Shown here: positions 11,161 through 23,175 of the stretch, one piece after another
How positions within the stretch are numbered: the stretch's first letter is position 1
Layout: every line of letters starts with the position of its first letter
Origin: Bactrocera neohumeralis
Taxonomy: Eukaryota; Arthropoda; Insecta; Diptera; Tephritidae
NCBI RefSeq assembly: GCF_024586455.1
Contig: NC_065919.1
Coordinates: forward strand, 27,442,839-27,506,838
DNA length: 64,000 nt
Reading direction: 5' to 3'
The notes under the pieces: model-generated
Told to the model about the DNA's origin: nothing
The model's database searches: none
What the model saw: only the letters and a program-made list of their open reading frames with translations
Made by a program: the position numbers and the translations under genes

Positions 11161-13746
11161 ATCACTCAAAACAATATATCAGTTTCAAGTTGTTTTTGCG
11201 GAATATTTGGGTTGTTGAGCGGAATCCAAGTGAGGATAGAGAAAAACATTGAATAAATTTAAAATCTTGAATTTTTGGGCGTTTATAAAAACGGTCTTTC
11301 AGCCTTTCGTTTCATATGATTTATGGTATATGGACATAAGTATTGAAAAAACGATTTCATGGCATATTTCGCGCGCTTCGATACCGGAAATGTGTACATA
11401 TGTAAAATTATCATAAGCTGACGAGCGTGAAGTATGAGTTCAAAAGGCAATAAGAACGTAAATACCTACCACAACAACAGCAACAAAAAAATATGAGTGA
11501 TGAGCAGAAATATTGGTCCTTATGAGTTCGAATGCAATATGTCGATTAAAGTTAAAAAAGTAAGAATTAAGAAAACAGTATATTCATATACATATATAAA
11601 TAATATATATATGTATTAGGGTGCTTCAAAAAAATTTTTTAATTTTTTTTCAACTCTTAGCCCCTCAAATGTTAGTGATTGACAAACAAAAAATCCTCCC
11701 TCAAGCCAGGCGCTGTAGCTTAACTCTAAGGGGTCGCTATTTTTGTTTTAGGTTCCCATACATTTTACATAGGAATTTTCGTTTTTTCATTCAAACTAAA
11801 ATTTCACAAACTAATTTTCGTTTCTCAAAAATAACCATCATATATTCAGAAAGTTCACTTTTAGAATTTTAAAAATTTCAGCGACAAAGTTTGATTATCT
11901 CAATTAGACGAACAAACATAGTGATTTGAAATTTGGAATGTTTTCAATAAAAATAAAAAAAGTTTCTGAGAATAATAATTTTTGCACGGAAATTTCCTAT
12001 TTTTGCGCGCCGAAATGTAGGCAACATAATACCAATATACAAGACATGTCTGAAGGAACTTTGTTTGAAATAATAAGCTCTTAGTATCTCTCTCTCTTAT
12101 TTAAGGAAAAATTTCATATAAAAAGCTGTGTGTGTTTACATACTTCCGAACTTGGTGGGGAGATTTCACTTTTTTGCGAGACGACTGAACGTAATCAGAT
12201 GCAATATGTAACGGAATATTACTCAAGTACATTAACACTAGATTAAAGATTAAAGCTTTGAATAACAGGTCTTCGTAACCATCTAAATACTTCCTTTCTA
12301 GAGTGCTGGAAAAGGTGATAAAATCTAAAGGTGATGTGTCAATGAATTCAGATGACCTAAAAATCTCTATAGAAGTCTCAAGCACAAAGAGTAAGCTGTT
12401 ACGATTTTCTGAACGATGTTTTTGAAAATTATTACAAATCTGAAGATTTTTGAACGAGTTGGCTGCGATTTGTTAAATATGACCAATATGCAAGTTTCTC
12501 CACTGTGAACTAGTCCCACAGATTTTAAGATATTGTTTTGAAATTTATACTTAAAATATGTTACAGTATAGAATTGTATTATTGTAAATAAGTCACTCCT
12601 TTTTGCTTGAAAATAGTTATATATTGTTGACGTTTGATCGACCAGAATCAAGTTTTGAATGGAAAGCTTTGTTTTGTTTGGCAAGATATTTTCATGAAAT
12701 ATAACCCGGATTGTTTTTCAAGGCAACAGTGCAATATCCAAACGAAATGGTTCAGGTCGATCCTATCAAAATAATATGCTTGCATGGAAAGTGTTGTAGT
12801 ATTTGTTATTCTAACTTTTTTAGCTTCGAAAGTTAAAGTTTTTTCTAACCTTTTGCAACAGAACCATTAACGTAAAAGTGTAAGGTAATTCGGAAGCAGT
12901 TAAGAACCAGTAGGACCCACCGATTATAATTCAAAATTTGCTATTCATGACAACAACAACAACACTACTTTCTTCGCAATCGTTCTCTTATCATTCACAT
13001 TTCTTGCCAATCAGATTAAATAGTTTTCATTTTCATGTTTATACGGGCTATGATTTTTGCTGTTGTTGTTCCACTTTTTACTCAACATTTTCTCAATTTT
13101 CGTTTATTATTTTTGCAATCACGAGCTGTTATGTTTTGTTATTGTTATTGTCGCCTTTTATCTGTTCATCGTTAATGTTATTATTAGTGTGGCTATTTCG
13201 TTGTTGTTGCTTGTAAATTCGCATAAGCAAATTCATTTTTTTTCTCTCTCATTTTCCGTTTGTTTATTATTATTGTTTTTATGCCTGTCTGTCTGGGATT
13301 TTTATAGTAAGGTCGTGAGATACAAAGGCAACACACAGCCGGACGCACACCAACAACCTTCACTGATACAAATATATATGTATATCTTTATACATATATA
13401 CTTACGTAGCTGACATAGCGAATTCGCTGCGCCGCTTTGGTCGTTCGACATTCATTCATTCATTCGTTCGTTCGGGATTTTATTGTTTCATTTGTAGATC
13501 GCCGATCGCAATTTTATGGGTCGATTTATTAAATATTAAAGCTCATGCCGCTGTTGTTATTGTTATTTTTATTGTTTATTATTAAATTGTTTTTAATTTG
13601 ATGACTTATTTTTATGACGAAAAGGTAGCTAATGTGGAACAATAGTTAAAAATGGAAATTATGTGTAATAAGGGCTCCAGGAATGTAAAAATATATATGT
13701 ACTTATGTATTTATTACGAACGACATACATATTCATACATTACGTA
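11161..13746. other. AT-rich DNA with simple repeats, no gene
   Basis: Long A/T runs, a TA-rich patch at about 11590-11630, and TTG/TTA-rich low-complexity DNA at 12945-13290. The low complexity creates spurious Leu/Cys/Ser-rich frames on the plus strand. A CATT/CGTT tetranucleotide tract lies at 13449-13474. No domain or splice structure was found. Confidence 0.5.
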
Positions 13747-14260
13747 GGTTGCTATATATATTTCTGGCCTAATAATGTAAATAGGCATATTTTTTGCATA
13801 GGCATGCCTCTATCTGAAGGTATGTTACATGACGGTCTTGCATTATCAGTTCACGTACGGCATCGATGTTTTCTGGCACAACGGCTGTTTTTGGACGACC
13901 TTCACGGAATTCGTCTTTGAGCGAGCGTTGGCCACGATTGAATTCGTTGTACCAGTTTTTCACAGTGCTATAGGATGGTGCTTCATAGCCATACAAAGAT
14001 TTTAGTTCATCGATGCACTCTTGTCGTGATAATCCACGTCGAAAGTTGTGAAAAATGATCGCACGAAAATGTTCACGAGTTAACTCCATTTTTTGGCCGA
14101 GATGAATTTTTTAATTCCATGTTAATAAAACAATTCACCATTAAATGACAAAACGTTCTGAGTGATGTTATGCTAAAAAATGTCAAATTTTCCAATGGAA
14201 ATGTCAGATTGCACCTGGCAACACTTAGTGTTGCCCTAGACCAGAATATATATAGCAGCC
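13747..14260 (-). mobile_element. Internally deleted mariner element with both terminal inverted repeats
   Basis: Terminal repeats read GGTTGCTATATATATTTCTGG at the low end and, reverse-complemented, GGCTGCTATATATATTCTGG at the high end. Between them the minus strand (14089-13769) encodes the N-terminal helix-turn-helix half of a mariner transposase: ELTREHFRAIIFHNFRRG, CIDELKSLYGYEAPS, VKNWYNEFNRGQRSL, and DRHVTYLQIEA. The whole catalytic DDD domain is missing and the frame ends soon after the deletion point. A TA target dinucleotide lies just before 13747. The element is non-autonomous, but its ends look good enough to be moved in trans. Confidence 0.85.
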
Positions 14261-15305
14261 CTCATTTATGTCGAAACAATATAAATCAACAAAAATGATA
14301 ACTCTGTGCAGATTCAAAGCATCAAGCGAATTCGGTTGGACCCTTACCTAGGCTAAAGATGATATTCAGTTTAGGAAGTCCTCCAATTTACGCGTCTCCA
14401 CGGCATTCTAATTTTAAACAATATAGTCTGAGCCTTCTCACTTAACATTCCACCTGCTATGAGTATAACCTACCACTAGCCTACTGATCGGATAGATTCT
14501 TTGTTCACGCTTTCGTCTCTATTAAAGAAAACACTAAAATTAAACACATATTTTAATAATACTATATTTGGTATTGAAGCTTATTCCCGAAATTGTCCTT
14601 AACTTCGAAATAGAACCAAATGGATGGCTGTGCTGGGTCTTATTATTGAAAATCTATTGACGAGATCCTGTGACGTAACAAAATTCCTTTATGAGAGTTG
14701 CTACCTTGTTAAAAAACCCTTTTGATATGGGCATCACCTCTTCATATATTTCTTATAGAAAAAATTAAAATAAACGATACCTTTTAACTTTTATCGTTGT
14801 GTCTTTTTAAATTTAAGGTTAAGCAAATTGATTTTTTGACTCAAAGGCTGACCTTTGTTAGGTCTAATCCATCTTTTTGGATCAAGCAAGGTCTTGGAAA
14901 CTCGGGTAAACAAATTCAAAAATTAATCAGGCTAATAATCTCTTCTATACATAAAAAAGATAGCATTAAAGACTAAGAATCGTCGTAAGCTTAATGTGGC
15001 TTTAACCTAACGCAATAGACAACAGTATTAAATTTGAAAGTTTTCACTCCGTTTGACTACCAGAAAAAGTAGTTGTAAACAACTGAAATACTAAGATTAC
15101 TCATGTTTATACAGTGCACCTTTTTTTGTGAACATTAAAAATTTGTTTTGAATGGAAAAGTAAAAAAAAAATATATTTAAATGTAGGATGCTTATTACTC
15201 ATTTTGACTACCTTACTGGAAATTTGTGGATACCATGCCAATTCAAATGTTCGTCTTTTGAAGCAAACCAATCAGACACTCAATTTTTTACTTCTACGTA
15301 GGAAT
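14261..15305. other. AT-rich spacer, no gene
   Basis: Stop-rich in all frames, no repeat family recognised. Confidence 0.4.
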
Positions 15306-16400
15306 CGAAGTGCTACTCAGCCATGACCTACCCACCGTAGCAACTGTCTCTTAATTCGCCGAACCACATCAATTTCGTCGTATACCTAATACTGCTCATC
15401 GTTCCATCGAATGCGATATTCACCGTTGATTATGTGGAAAGGACCATAAATCTTTCGCAGAGCTTTTCTCTCGAAAACTCGCAACGTCGACTCATCAGTT
15501 GTTGTCAAAGTCCAAGCCTCTGCACCATATAGCAGGACGGGAATAACGAGTGACTTATACAATAAAGTTTTCTCTTTGTTCGTGGAGAGAGGACTTTACT
15601 TCTCAATTGCCTACTCAGTCCGAAGTAGCACCTGTTGGCAAGAGTTATTCTGAGTTAGATTTGAAGGCTGTCATTATTGTTGGTGTTGATGCTGGTGCCA
15701 AGATAGGCGAAATTATCTACAACTTCGAAGTTATATCTGTCAACAGTGACAGTGACAGTGACAACTTGGCTCTAACGCAAGCATATCAATATCATCGCCA
15801 TACGCCAGTAGCTGTACACTTTTATCACAGATTGTACCGGCTCGATTAAGTTCTGGATCTCGAATTATTTTCTCCAGCAGCAAATTGAAAAAGTCGCACG
15901 ATAGGGAGTCGACTTGTCTGAAACTTCGTTTAGTATCAAACGGCTTGGAGAGGCCCTTCCCGATTCTGACGGTGCTATGTGTGTGTTAAGTCACTTTATT
16001 ATTCTTCAGACGAGTAATTTCTATTTGAACTTTTTCGTGGTCGTGCAAAGGAACGTCTGTTCCATCGTCATCAATTGGGGAATCGGATTCGCCATCTCCT
16101 GGTGTTATGCTTTCACTGCCATTCATCAGGCTGGAGAAGTGTTACTTCCGTAATTTTAGTATGCTCTGGACATCTGTCACTAGATCACCTCTAGCTTCTA
16201 CAAGAGTATGCTTCGGTCGTGAAACCTTCTCTTAGTCACCGAATCTTTTCGTAGAATTTTCGAGCAGTACCCCTGTCGGCTCCGTTTAAGATTCTTAGAA
16301 TAAACCCATTTTTCATGCAAAACTGATTGAGCACGATCACCGTATGCCTCGACTAGCATTCGATGCGACTCTGCAGCACTTTTCTTCTAGTGGCAACAAA
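15306..16400 (-). mobile_element. RTE copy 3, degraded
   Basis: The minus strand is collinear with RTE copy 1 from its 3' coding part (LRWLGH-type region near 15330) through the YGAEAW-type and LANRC-type regions (near 15530-15630) to the RT entry region (near 16080-16150). It then continues into the linker between endonuclease and RT. Many stops and indels are present, and the short 3' tail is missing. The copy is more diverged from copy 1 than copies 4-6, which suggests an older insertion or a different subfamily. An ACAGTG hexanucleotide run lies at about 15743-15763. Confidence 0.75.
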
Positions 16401-18579
16401 AAATTAATGCTTTCCGCAAATCATCACTTTTTGGTAGAAAATTTCACTTCTTCAACACAATGAAAAAATATGATATTGTTTGTTCAATGACTGTTAGGTT
16501 ATACAATATGTTTGATAGATGTCATGCCAGCTAAACAGAAAAATAATTAAGGCCCGTTCACTACAAGCGTCCTCCAGCAACTCATTTGTATCTTAACGCT
16601 CACGCCATACCGATAAAACTTAGATCTTACCTTGTGAACTCCAAGTGAAAAGCGAGCCAAAGAATTTTCGAAGAAAAGTATACCAGGGATGATTGTGGCC
16701 AACAACCGCAAGACTGTTAAGGCTATTTGGCATGCACCTGAGCTTTCATTCTAAAAATAAATTCCTCCTCCACGTCTTACTTCTGCTTTATAGAGCTACT
16801 AACAGATATAACCCGTGCAAATTATCACTACGAGCCACTGCCTGACTTCGCTTGTTGCTTTTGTTATTACATTGTCGGCTAAGCCGCGCGTTATCAAATT
16901 TGCAATCAACAGCAATAACAATGTTGCACACAGATTGCTTGCTCGACTGGCCGTTGGAGACATGTACGCATGCGCCCATACTGACAGCTATTCGCTCAAC
17001 TCGACTTGTCAAGCAGCAACAACAACAGCAACTTACAATTTGATTTCTTTGCTGCGGCGGCGTTGCGTGGAGACACCATGCATTCCCATATATAGTATGT
17101 ATGTACATATGTTCAGATGTAACTTCTGTCACCCCGCTGAGATTTGCGTGCACTCGCTGCATTTGCCATATATACACACACAGGCACACACATTCAAGTA
17201 TTAATTTAAATTTTCTTTGGCGCATTCTTCTGATATATATACGCAGATTAAATGCTAGCGATCTTGATAATGACATTTACTTGTGCGTGCCCTGCCAGCC
17301 GAGCTGCGGCTGGTCCACGCTGGACAAGTGGCACACATCTTCGGTCACTATGACACATATTTTTATACATAAGTGGGAAGATAATTGGCCGGTACGTACG
17401 CGCTCTCATGCCTACAAACTCCCCAACACACCCTCAGCTCCAACCTTTACCATATTTTTCACTTTCCAATCAAGTCAGCTCTTCCGCTTGTAGGCTCATT
17501 GGAGCCGAGTGTCTCATGTCACCATGGATGTGCCTTAGCCGTCTCATTATCTTTGCCGCAGTGGTGCTCCATCTTTAACATACCTTTCGCCATGTTTGCA
17601 CCTTTAAACTCGTTCTTAATTAGGTGAAGAATTGCAATTATTTATTTCCTTAGCGAATATTTTGAGATAATTCGCGTTTTTGATCCATCTGGAATCTCTG
17701 CTACAAAACACGATTCTAGTGAGCGAAAGTGGGTTAGTGAGAGTGTGTAATGCTTTAAAAGTAAAATTAACTGAAGTGTTAGATTAGATGTTATATATTC
17801 TTAAAACTCCCTCACAGCTTGCTTAATAATAGTACGTATTTATTCCATTATTTTCCATTTTCTGAATTTCACTTTGCTTTTATTTTAGGAAATCTATGTT
17901 ACATTCATTAGACTAAACACCCACAAAGTATTAACTATGCAGGACTAAAGCCCTTCGTTTCACTTATTTCGAGGGGCACCAATGTCAGTAGCATGGCCAT
18001 AGCCTGTACGAACTGATTGGAGTTGAAGAAGTTTTTAGGGCAGTTCTTTCATGAGTTTATTATTTAAGTTCCAATAGCATGTCGGTAATCTTCAAATCTG
18101 GTATCCACGGATACTCTAATAAACAATTACTCCGTAGGATTTAATGTTTCAAAAGCCCAATATTCTTCGTAAAGCAGTTAGAAGTTTATAATAGCTTTTT
18201 CTAAAGCTTTATAAAGATGGGCTCATAGGCCTAAGCGCATTTTTGGTTGTTATGACTTCAAAATCAAGGACTTTTTACAAAGAATTCGAACATTACATAT
18301 GTAACTTACTTAAACCGACGAGAAAAAACAGCACTTTCTGAGAAGCTCTATTCCCCCATGAGTAAGTAAAAATTAAAAGCATCCGCTGTCTTTGAGGCCT
18401 AAAATTGCCACATACATACCATGTCACGTTGTTAACGATGTATTATAAAAGGATGATCCTTTTCGAGGTTCTCTACATTTTAATAGAAAAACACAGAGAC
18501 TTCAAATATAATGGGGGAATGTTTATCATTGAAAGAACATTCTTTGCCATTAATTTTTTGAAGGTTATCCCCTTCAAAT
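16401..18579. other. Mixed AT-rich and GC-richer DNA, no supported gene
   Basis: A GC-richer island at about 16790-17500 carries CAACAA/TTGTTG runs and overlapping open frames on both strands. The frames have no known domain and no start or splice site stands out. It resembles fly regulatory or 5' untranslated sequence. The rest is AT-rich and featureless. Confidence 0.4.
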
Positions 18580-19320
18580 TTCGGCCGCTTTTTCTCAGAT
18601 GGGCCAGCCGTTGAGTCCAATTTTCGATGACTCGTTCAAGCATTTCCACTGGTATCTGGCGAATGACACGCGTGATATTATTCTAGAAAGCTTGAACGAA
18701 TGATTGTCCACATTGATTTTAGCTTTACATACCCCCCACAGTAAAAGATCTATCGGTGTGATATCATACGACCTTTTTGGTAAATTAACCGGCTCAAAAC
18801 GTGAAATTATCTGCTCAACGAAGTGTTCTCTCAATAAATTAATTTTTTGATGCGATGTGTGGTCTTGTTGAAACCAAATGCTGCCGAAATCATGAGCTTC
18901 AATTTCAGGCATCAAATAGGCGGTTATCATGGCGGAATAATAATCGCCATTGACGGTTACGTTCTCATCGGCATTATTTTTGAAGAAATATGGACCGATG
19001 ATTCCACCGGACCATAAATCACACCAAACCGTTGTTTTTTCAGGATAAAATTAAAGCTCTTGAGTTCCTTCAGATTGCTCTTCGTCCCAAATGCGGCAAA
19101 ATTGTTAGTTTACATACCCAAGGTCGGATCTTCTTGAAACTTTTCAAAATCCCATAAAGCGAAGCGACGTAAAATGTGCCAAGTCGTTCCATACATCAGT
19201 CCGAGTTGCTGCGAACAGCGCCAAATCGACTCTGCACGGTCTTCGAATTTCCGACGTTGCAAACTAATATACATTATCCAGGGTATAATTAGCAGGTATA
19301 TTTTCTTGCTCATTGAGTGA
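18580..19320 (-). pseudogene. Tc1/mariner-superfamily transposase pseudogene
   Basis: Minus-strand fragments follow the order of a Tc1/mariner transposase. First comes the second helix-turn-helix and linker, SIWRCSQQLG..YGTTWHILRR (near 19200). Then comes the middle region VWC.LWSGGI..FFKNN (near 19000), and the catalytic segment FGSIWFQQDHTSHQK (near 18870) with its Asp. Last come ISRFEPVNLPKRSYDITPIDLLLWG (near 18760) and a C-terminal VFENW-like end near 18610. Several frameshifts and stops break the gene, and the first catalytic region is partly lost. Terminal repeats were not identified. It is a different lineage from the mariner copies at 13.7 and 46.1 kb. Confidence 0.75.
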
Positions 19321-19369
19321 GGTATCTGACCTCTCGTTGGCTCACCACTGACCTAAGCAACTTATGACT

Positions 19370-19740
19370 TTGTTGTTATTAAAACCCAGCAACCCAACAA
19401 GTGCAAGAAATCTCTGAAGCGCGCCCAACAGCTGAGCACGTACGCATTGTACAAAATAAAAACTGTCAGACAAGTCGGCAGAACGCATCAAGCAAACACA
19501 TTTTTCGGCAGAGCTTCTTATGTTGCAATAAACAGCGCCTCTGAGCAAAGAGTATAAAAATCCGCGAAGCTGCGTCTTTGCGCTGCACCGCTTCATCATA
19601 TTTGAAGCTTGAATATGAAATCTTCCACTTGGAAAGACCAATGGACCAAGTCATGCAACAAGCCAAGTAAATACAACTCGCGATAACAATGACATAAATA
19701 AAGTCAAAGGTGTATTAAAGAAACCAAAATTTAGTGAGTA
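19370..19740 (+). mobile_element. Possible solo LTR
   Basis: About 350 bp has the layout of a retroviral-type LTR. A TATA box (GAGTATAAAAATCC, about 19549) is followed roughly 140 bp later by AATAAAGTC (about 19694), with a moderately GC-rich body between. No second LTR, primer-binding site or internal region lies nearby. Ends and target duplication could not be fixed, so this is a weak call; a promoter of a short transcript is the alternative. Confidence 0.3.
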
Positions 19741-22700
19741 AACATAGAAATACTCGTCTCCACGAACTCTCGACGAAATTTTGTCTTATTAGAGACGCGC
19801 TTGAGCTCATCATGATCGCAACCGGACGCGTTGCCCTTTGACGGCCATTATCATGGTTGCTGTTTCGGTCGTGGTGGTCAGCGGGTAGTCGAGTATTTGT
19901 GGAATTTGCGAACACAGTGGCCGCGCCTGGTCGCCTACAACCTCCACACAAGCATTGACCATTCATTTCGATGTTGCATATGCAGCAGCCATGGCGGAGA
20001 CTGCGGCATGAGGCACCGCTGCGGCAACAGGTTAATGAAATGCGCGTCTCAACAATGTCTGCTGTGATTTTACGACGTCGCAGCGTGTGTGTTGCCAATT
20101 TTCGGTGTTCTTTTTGCTACACTCGTTTGTTTGTTGCTTTTATTGGCAGCGTTCCGCGTGGATTAATGACTACTTTGTACATGGCTGTAGTGTTTCGATT
20201 TGTTATTGTTCGCGCAAATTTGTAGTTTTTTACGATTCTCTATTTAAACTTTATCTTGTATTAATGTAATTGCGTTCTTTTGTTCAGCTCTTCCACTACC
20301 GCTCTTTCTCTCACTCTCTCTTGCATCTTTCGCTAATTTCCGTCACTTTATCCAGTGAGGTCCGCACCCTCATAAAAGTGCAGGTACGCACCGTCTATTG
20401 CCACATTGCCACCACACCTATCTTCTAGCTTTGTTTTAGCATTCTAAAATTTAAAGCTTTTTTATCGTCAGTCTTCCATTACCTAACAACAATTACTTGT
20501 ACGCAGAATTAGACATTTTATGAGACGAACTATTGTTCCGCATGTAATTTACATACTTTTGCTTCTCCACTTATTTTATACCTCTTGTTTCAACATGTGA
20601 TTAGTTCCACATATTATCAATTTTATTACCTTGAAAGGTCGATGGTTTTCGCATCCCCTCCGATGAGTACGGAGAATGCTGTAACTAAAGGTTCCGTAAA
20701 GATTCCTTCAAGTAATCCATCGAGCAAAGTTATTTGCTGACAACGAAACTTCTGCTAAAGAAAACAACTTCAAAGACTTTGCTAGAGGCCGAAACATGGA
20801 TGCTAGGGATATCAGGATTTAGTAAAAGAATCGCTTGTTTTAAAATATGTTACTTTGTAATAGACAAAAAACATGACTATAGCGATGATTTGATGTGAGC
20901 TCATTACATTTAAGCTTGTGCAATGTGAAGAATGTGAAAAAAGTGCATCTCTCCCAGACCCGGACCCGGACACGATATTTTAGTTTATTAATGTTAGACA
21001 ACCAGGTGCCCTTGCAAAGTTGCTGACATATTAGGAAAGTTATGAACATCTCGACATAGATTTGAGTAGTGAGATCAAAGTAACTAATGAACGGTAAAAC
21101 AACAGTGGAAGGATAGGAGACAAAATGAGAAAAAATCGCCTTTATTTTGCCAATTTTACGCTCAATGTTTTCCATGATATAAAGAATGCACTACATTCAC
21201 ATACTATGCTTAGAGTCCAAGTCTAAAGTTAACTTACTTACAGAAACTACTCTTGATTCAGAGAGACAGTTCACATGGTAGTCAATGTGACTGAGAACGT
21301 TGTGTGCCTAACTATCATTCTGAGAATCATGAGTTCAAAGTCCAGTTGAGAGTTAAGATGCATACATATATGTAATACCGGGAAGCAAAAATTCCAATCA
21401 TACGAAAATATGTTCTTTCCAAGATGTATCTGTACCCAAAGAAAAATTTTCCAACAATATGAATAAAGTTCTTTCTAATTTGGTGACGACAGCAAGAAAA
21501 AACGACTTGATATCAAGCTATACCCTTCAAACTTCAAATGTAGACACAAACAGAGAGACCGGAAATATATACATAATACTTCAGAGAAGATACAGATAAT
21601 TCTCATTAAGAAAAACATCCACTTGGCAGCGACTTCACTTGACAAAGTCGCAAAAGAGTCGTTGCTGCGCTTAGAACTTCAAGAAGCCCCACCTGGAGGC
21701 TGATTATTCTCGATCCTCGCCATAAAGCCTACTCCTAAAGTAGGCGGCAAATGGGGAGCGGCAATAATAACCTCCATTGATGTTTCATTATTTTAGACCA
21801 ATCTTATCTATGGGTACGTTTAAATCCTCTCTGGTGGCTCAATGAGTAATGAAGTTCTGCTAATACTCACCGGAACTCTCGACCACACATTTCTAAGACA
21901 AACTTTTTGTCGCAAGCCAATTCACTCCTCTCTGCAGCGAAAAGAAATAGGCGCAGCACCAAACGAAAAAAGTAAACGTGGCATGATGAAAAAAAAAAAT
22001 TATAAAAGTTGGCAGTCAAGGTAATACCAGCTGCGTTGGTTTTAGCGAACCAACTTCGAAATTGGTGAGCAAGTGGGCGCTGTTGGTGCACTTGTTGCTG
22101 CTGTGACTGCGCCTTCTACTGGAAGCTGGACGTCTATGTTTGGCAGTAATCACGGCATACCAAAGCGTGCGCACGCGTGGAATTTATGTGACATTTAAAT
22201 GTTGACATGGAAATATCAAAGCAAAAGCACAAAGAGTGAACTAGATAAAAGTTTCAGAGCCACACTCATGAAAGTAGACTTGGAGAGATACAAATGTGTA
22301 GATCTTTTTGCAATTCAGTCGGATGATTGCTTAAGCTTACAGAGGGCCGTGCGTGGATTCAATTTGGTACTGCGATTTTAAATATCAAATTTTTAATATC
22401 AAGACATAGACAGGACGATCAAAAAGGAAAGAAAATGAAAGGCTTCATGTTTAATATAAAGCTTGCTGGGAATACATCCGTTGCAAAAAAGTAGGTCCAA
22501 CAAATAACGTACAACAGATTGCGAAGGTCTGCAGTTACTGCACCAGACGGAATAGATGCTCTTTCAATAATTACTAGCGATAGCCCACGGCCCATCCAAA
22601 CTATTCTTAATTGTCCCAATTTCTAATACTATAACATGAAAACAGTATTTAGGTTTCAATTACCTAAAACATAAAGAGCTTTGAAAATATTTGCTTGTTG

Positions 22701-23045
22701 GCAAAGAAAATTTAATCTTTGATTCCAATTCATATTAATAGTTTAGCCTTCTTTGTGAAGGAAATATTAATATTACCTGCAATAGTTCTTGTCATCTACC
22801 GATTACAATGGCATCTGGTAGAACCTCAGCTCGATCGAAGCTTGACAAGAGATAAAACAACTTGAAAACTGCGTAATCTAACGGCACGGTAACCTCGCTT
22901 ATATGACTTCACTTCGTCGTTTTTATCAAAGGTTTAGCCTACGCTTCAAAGCTAAAGCTTAAACTGGAAATGCAATTAAAATATTGGATATGAGACACTG
23001 GAGCCAGGGCTGCCTTCTAAATATATGTAAGAAGAAACCAATCAA
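19741..23045. other. No supported gene; GC-rich island near 19800-20200
   Basis: The island at about 19800-20200 is open on the minus strand for over 120 codons. It includes a cysteine-dense segment (CCRSGASC, HGCCIC, QCLCGGC), but there is no ATG at the right place and no splice model. The rest is AT-rich with short frames only. One open minus-strand stretch at 20840-21175 has no recognisable domain. Confidence 0.35.
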
Positions 23046-23175
23046 ATATGTGACCTTGTCTCGAAAAGGAGCTAATAGTTTTCTGGGAAAAAATAATCGT
23101 CAGTTTCTCGTTATCTCATTAATTGTTCTCCTTTTTTTGACACATAAGCCCCCTTACCGTAGACCAGGTCACAAA
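23046..23175 (-). mobile_element. MITE family copy B
   Basis: Starts ATATGTGACCTTGTCTCG and ends CGTAGACCAGGTCACA. Its interior is the reverse complement of copy A (24848-25000), including ATAATCGTCAGTTTCTCGTT. The left arm is mutated relative to the other copies. No coding capacity. Confidence 0.75.

Noticed and set aside
12938..13413. Leu/Cys-rich plus-strand ORFs
   Set aside because: Created by TTG/TTA-rich low-complexity DNA; no start context, no domain.
16788..17276. 162-codon minus-strand ORF with a C-run (CCCCCC)
   Set aside because: Poly-Cys comes from a CAACAACAACAG repeat read in antisense; overlapping frames on both strands, no family.
21280..21360. Possible SINE or tRNA-derived sequence (GAGTTCAAAGTCC)
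   Set aside because: Only a loose B-box match; no A box, no poly-A tail, no second copy.
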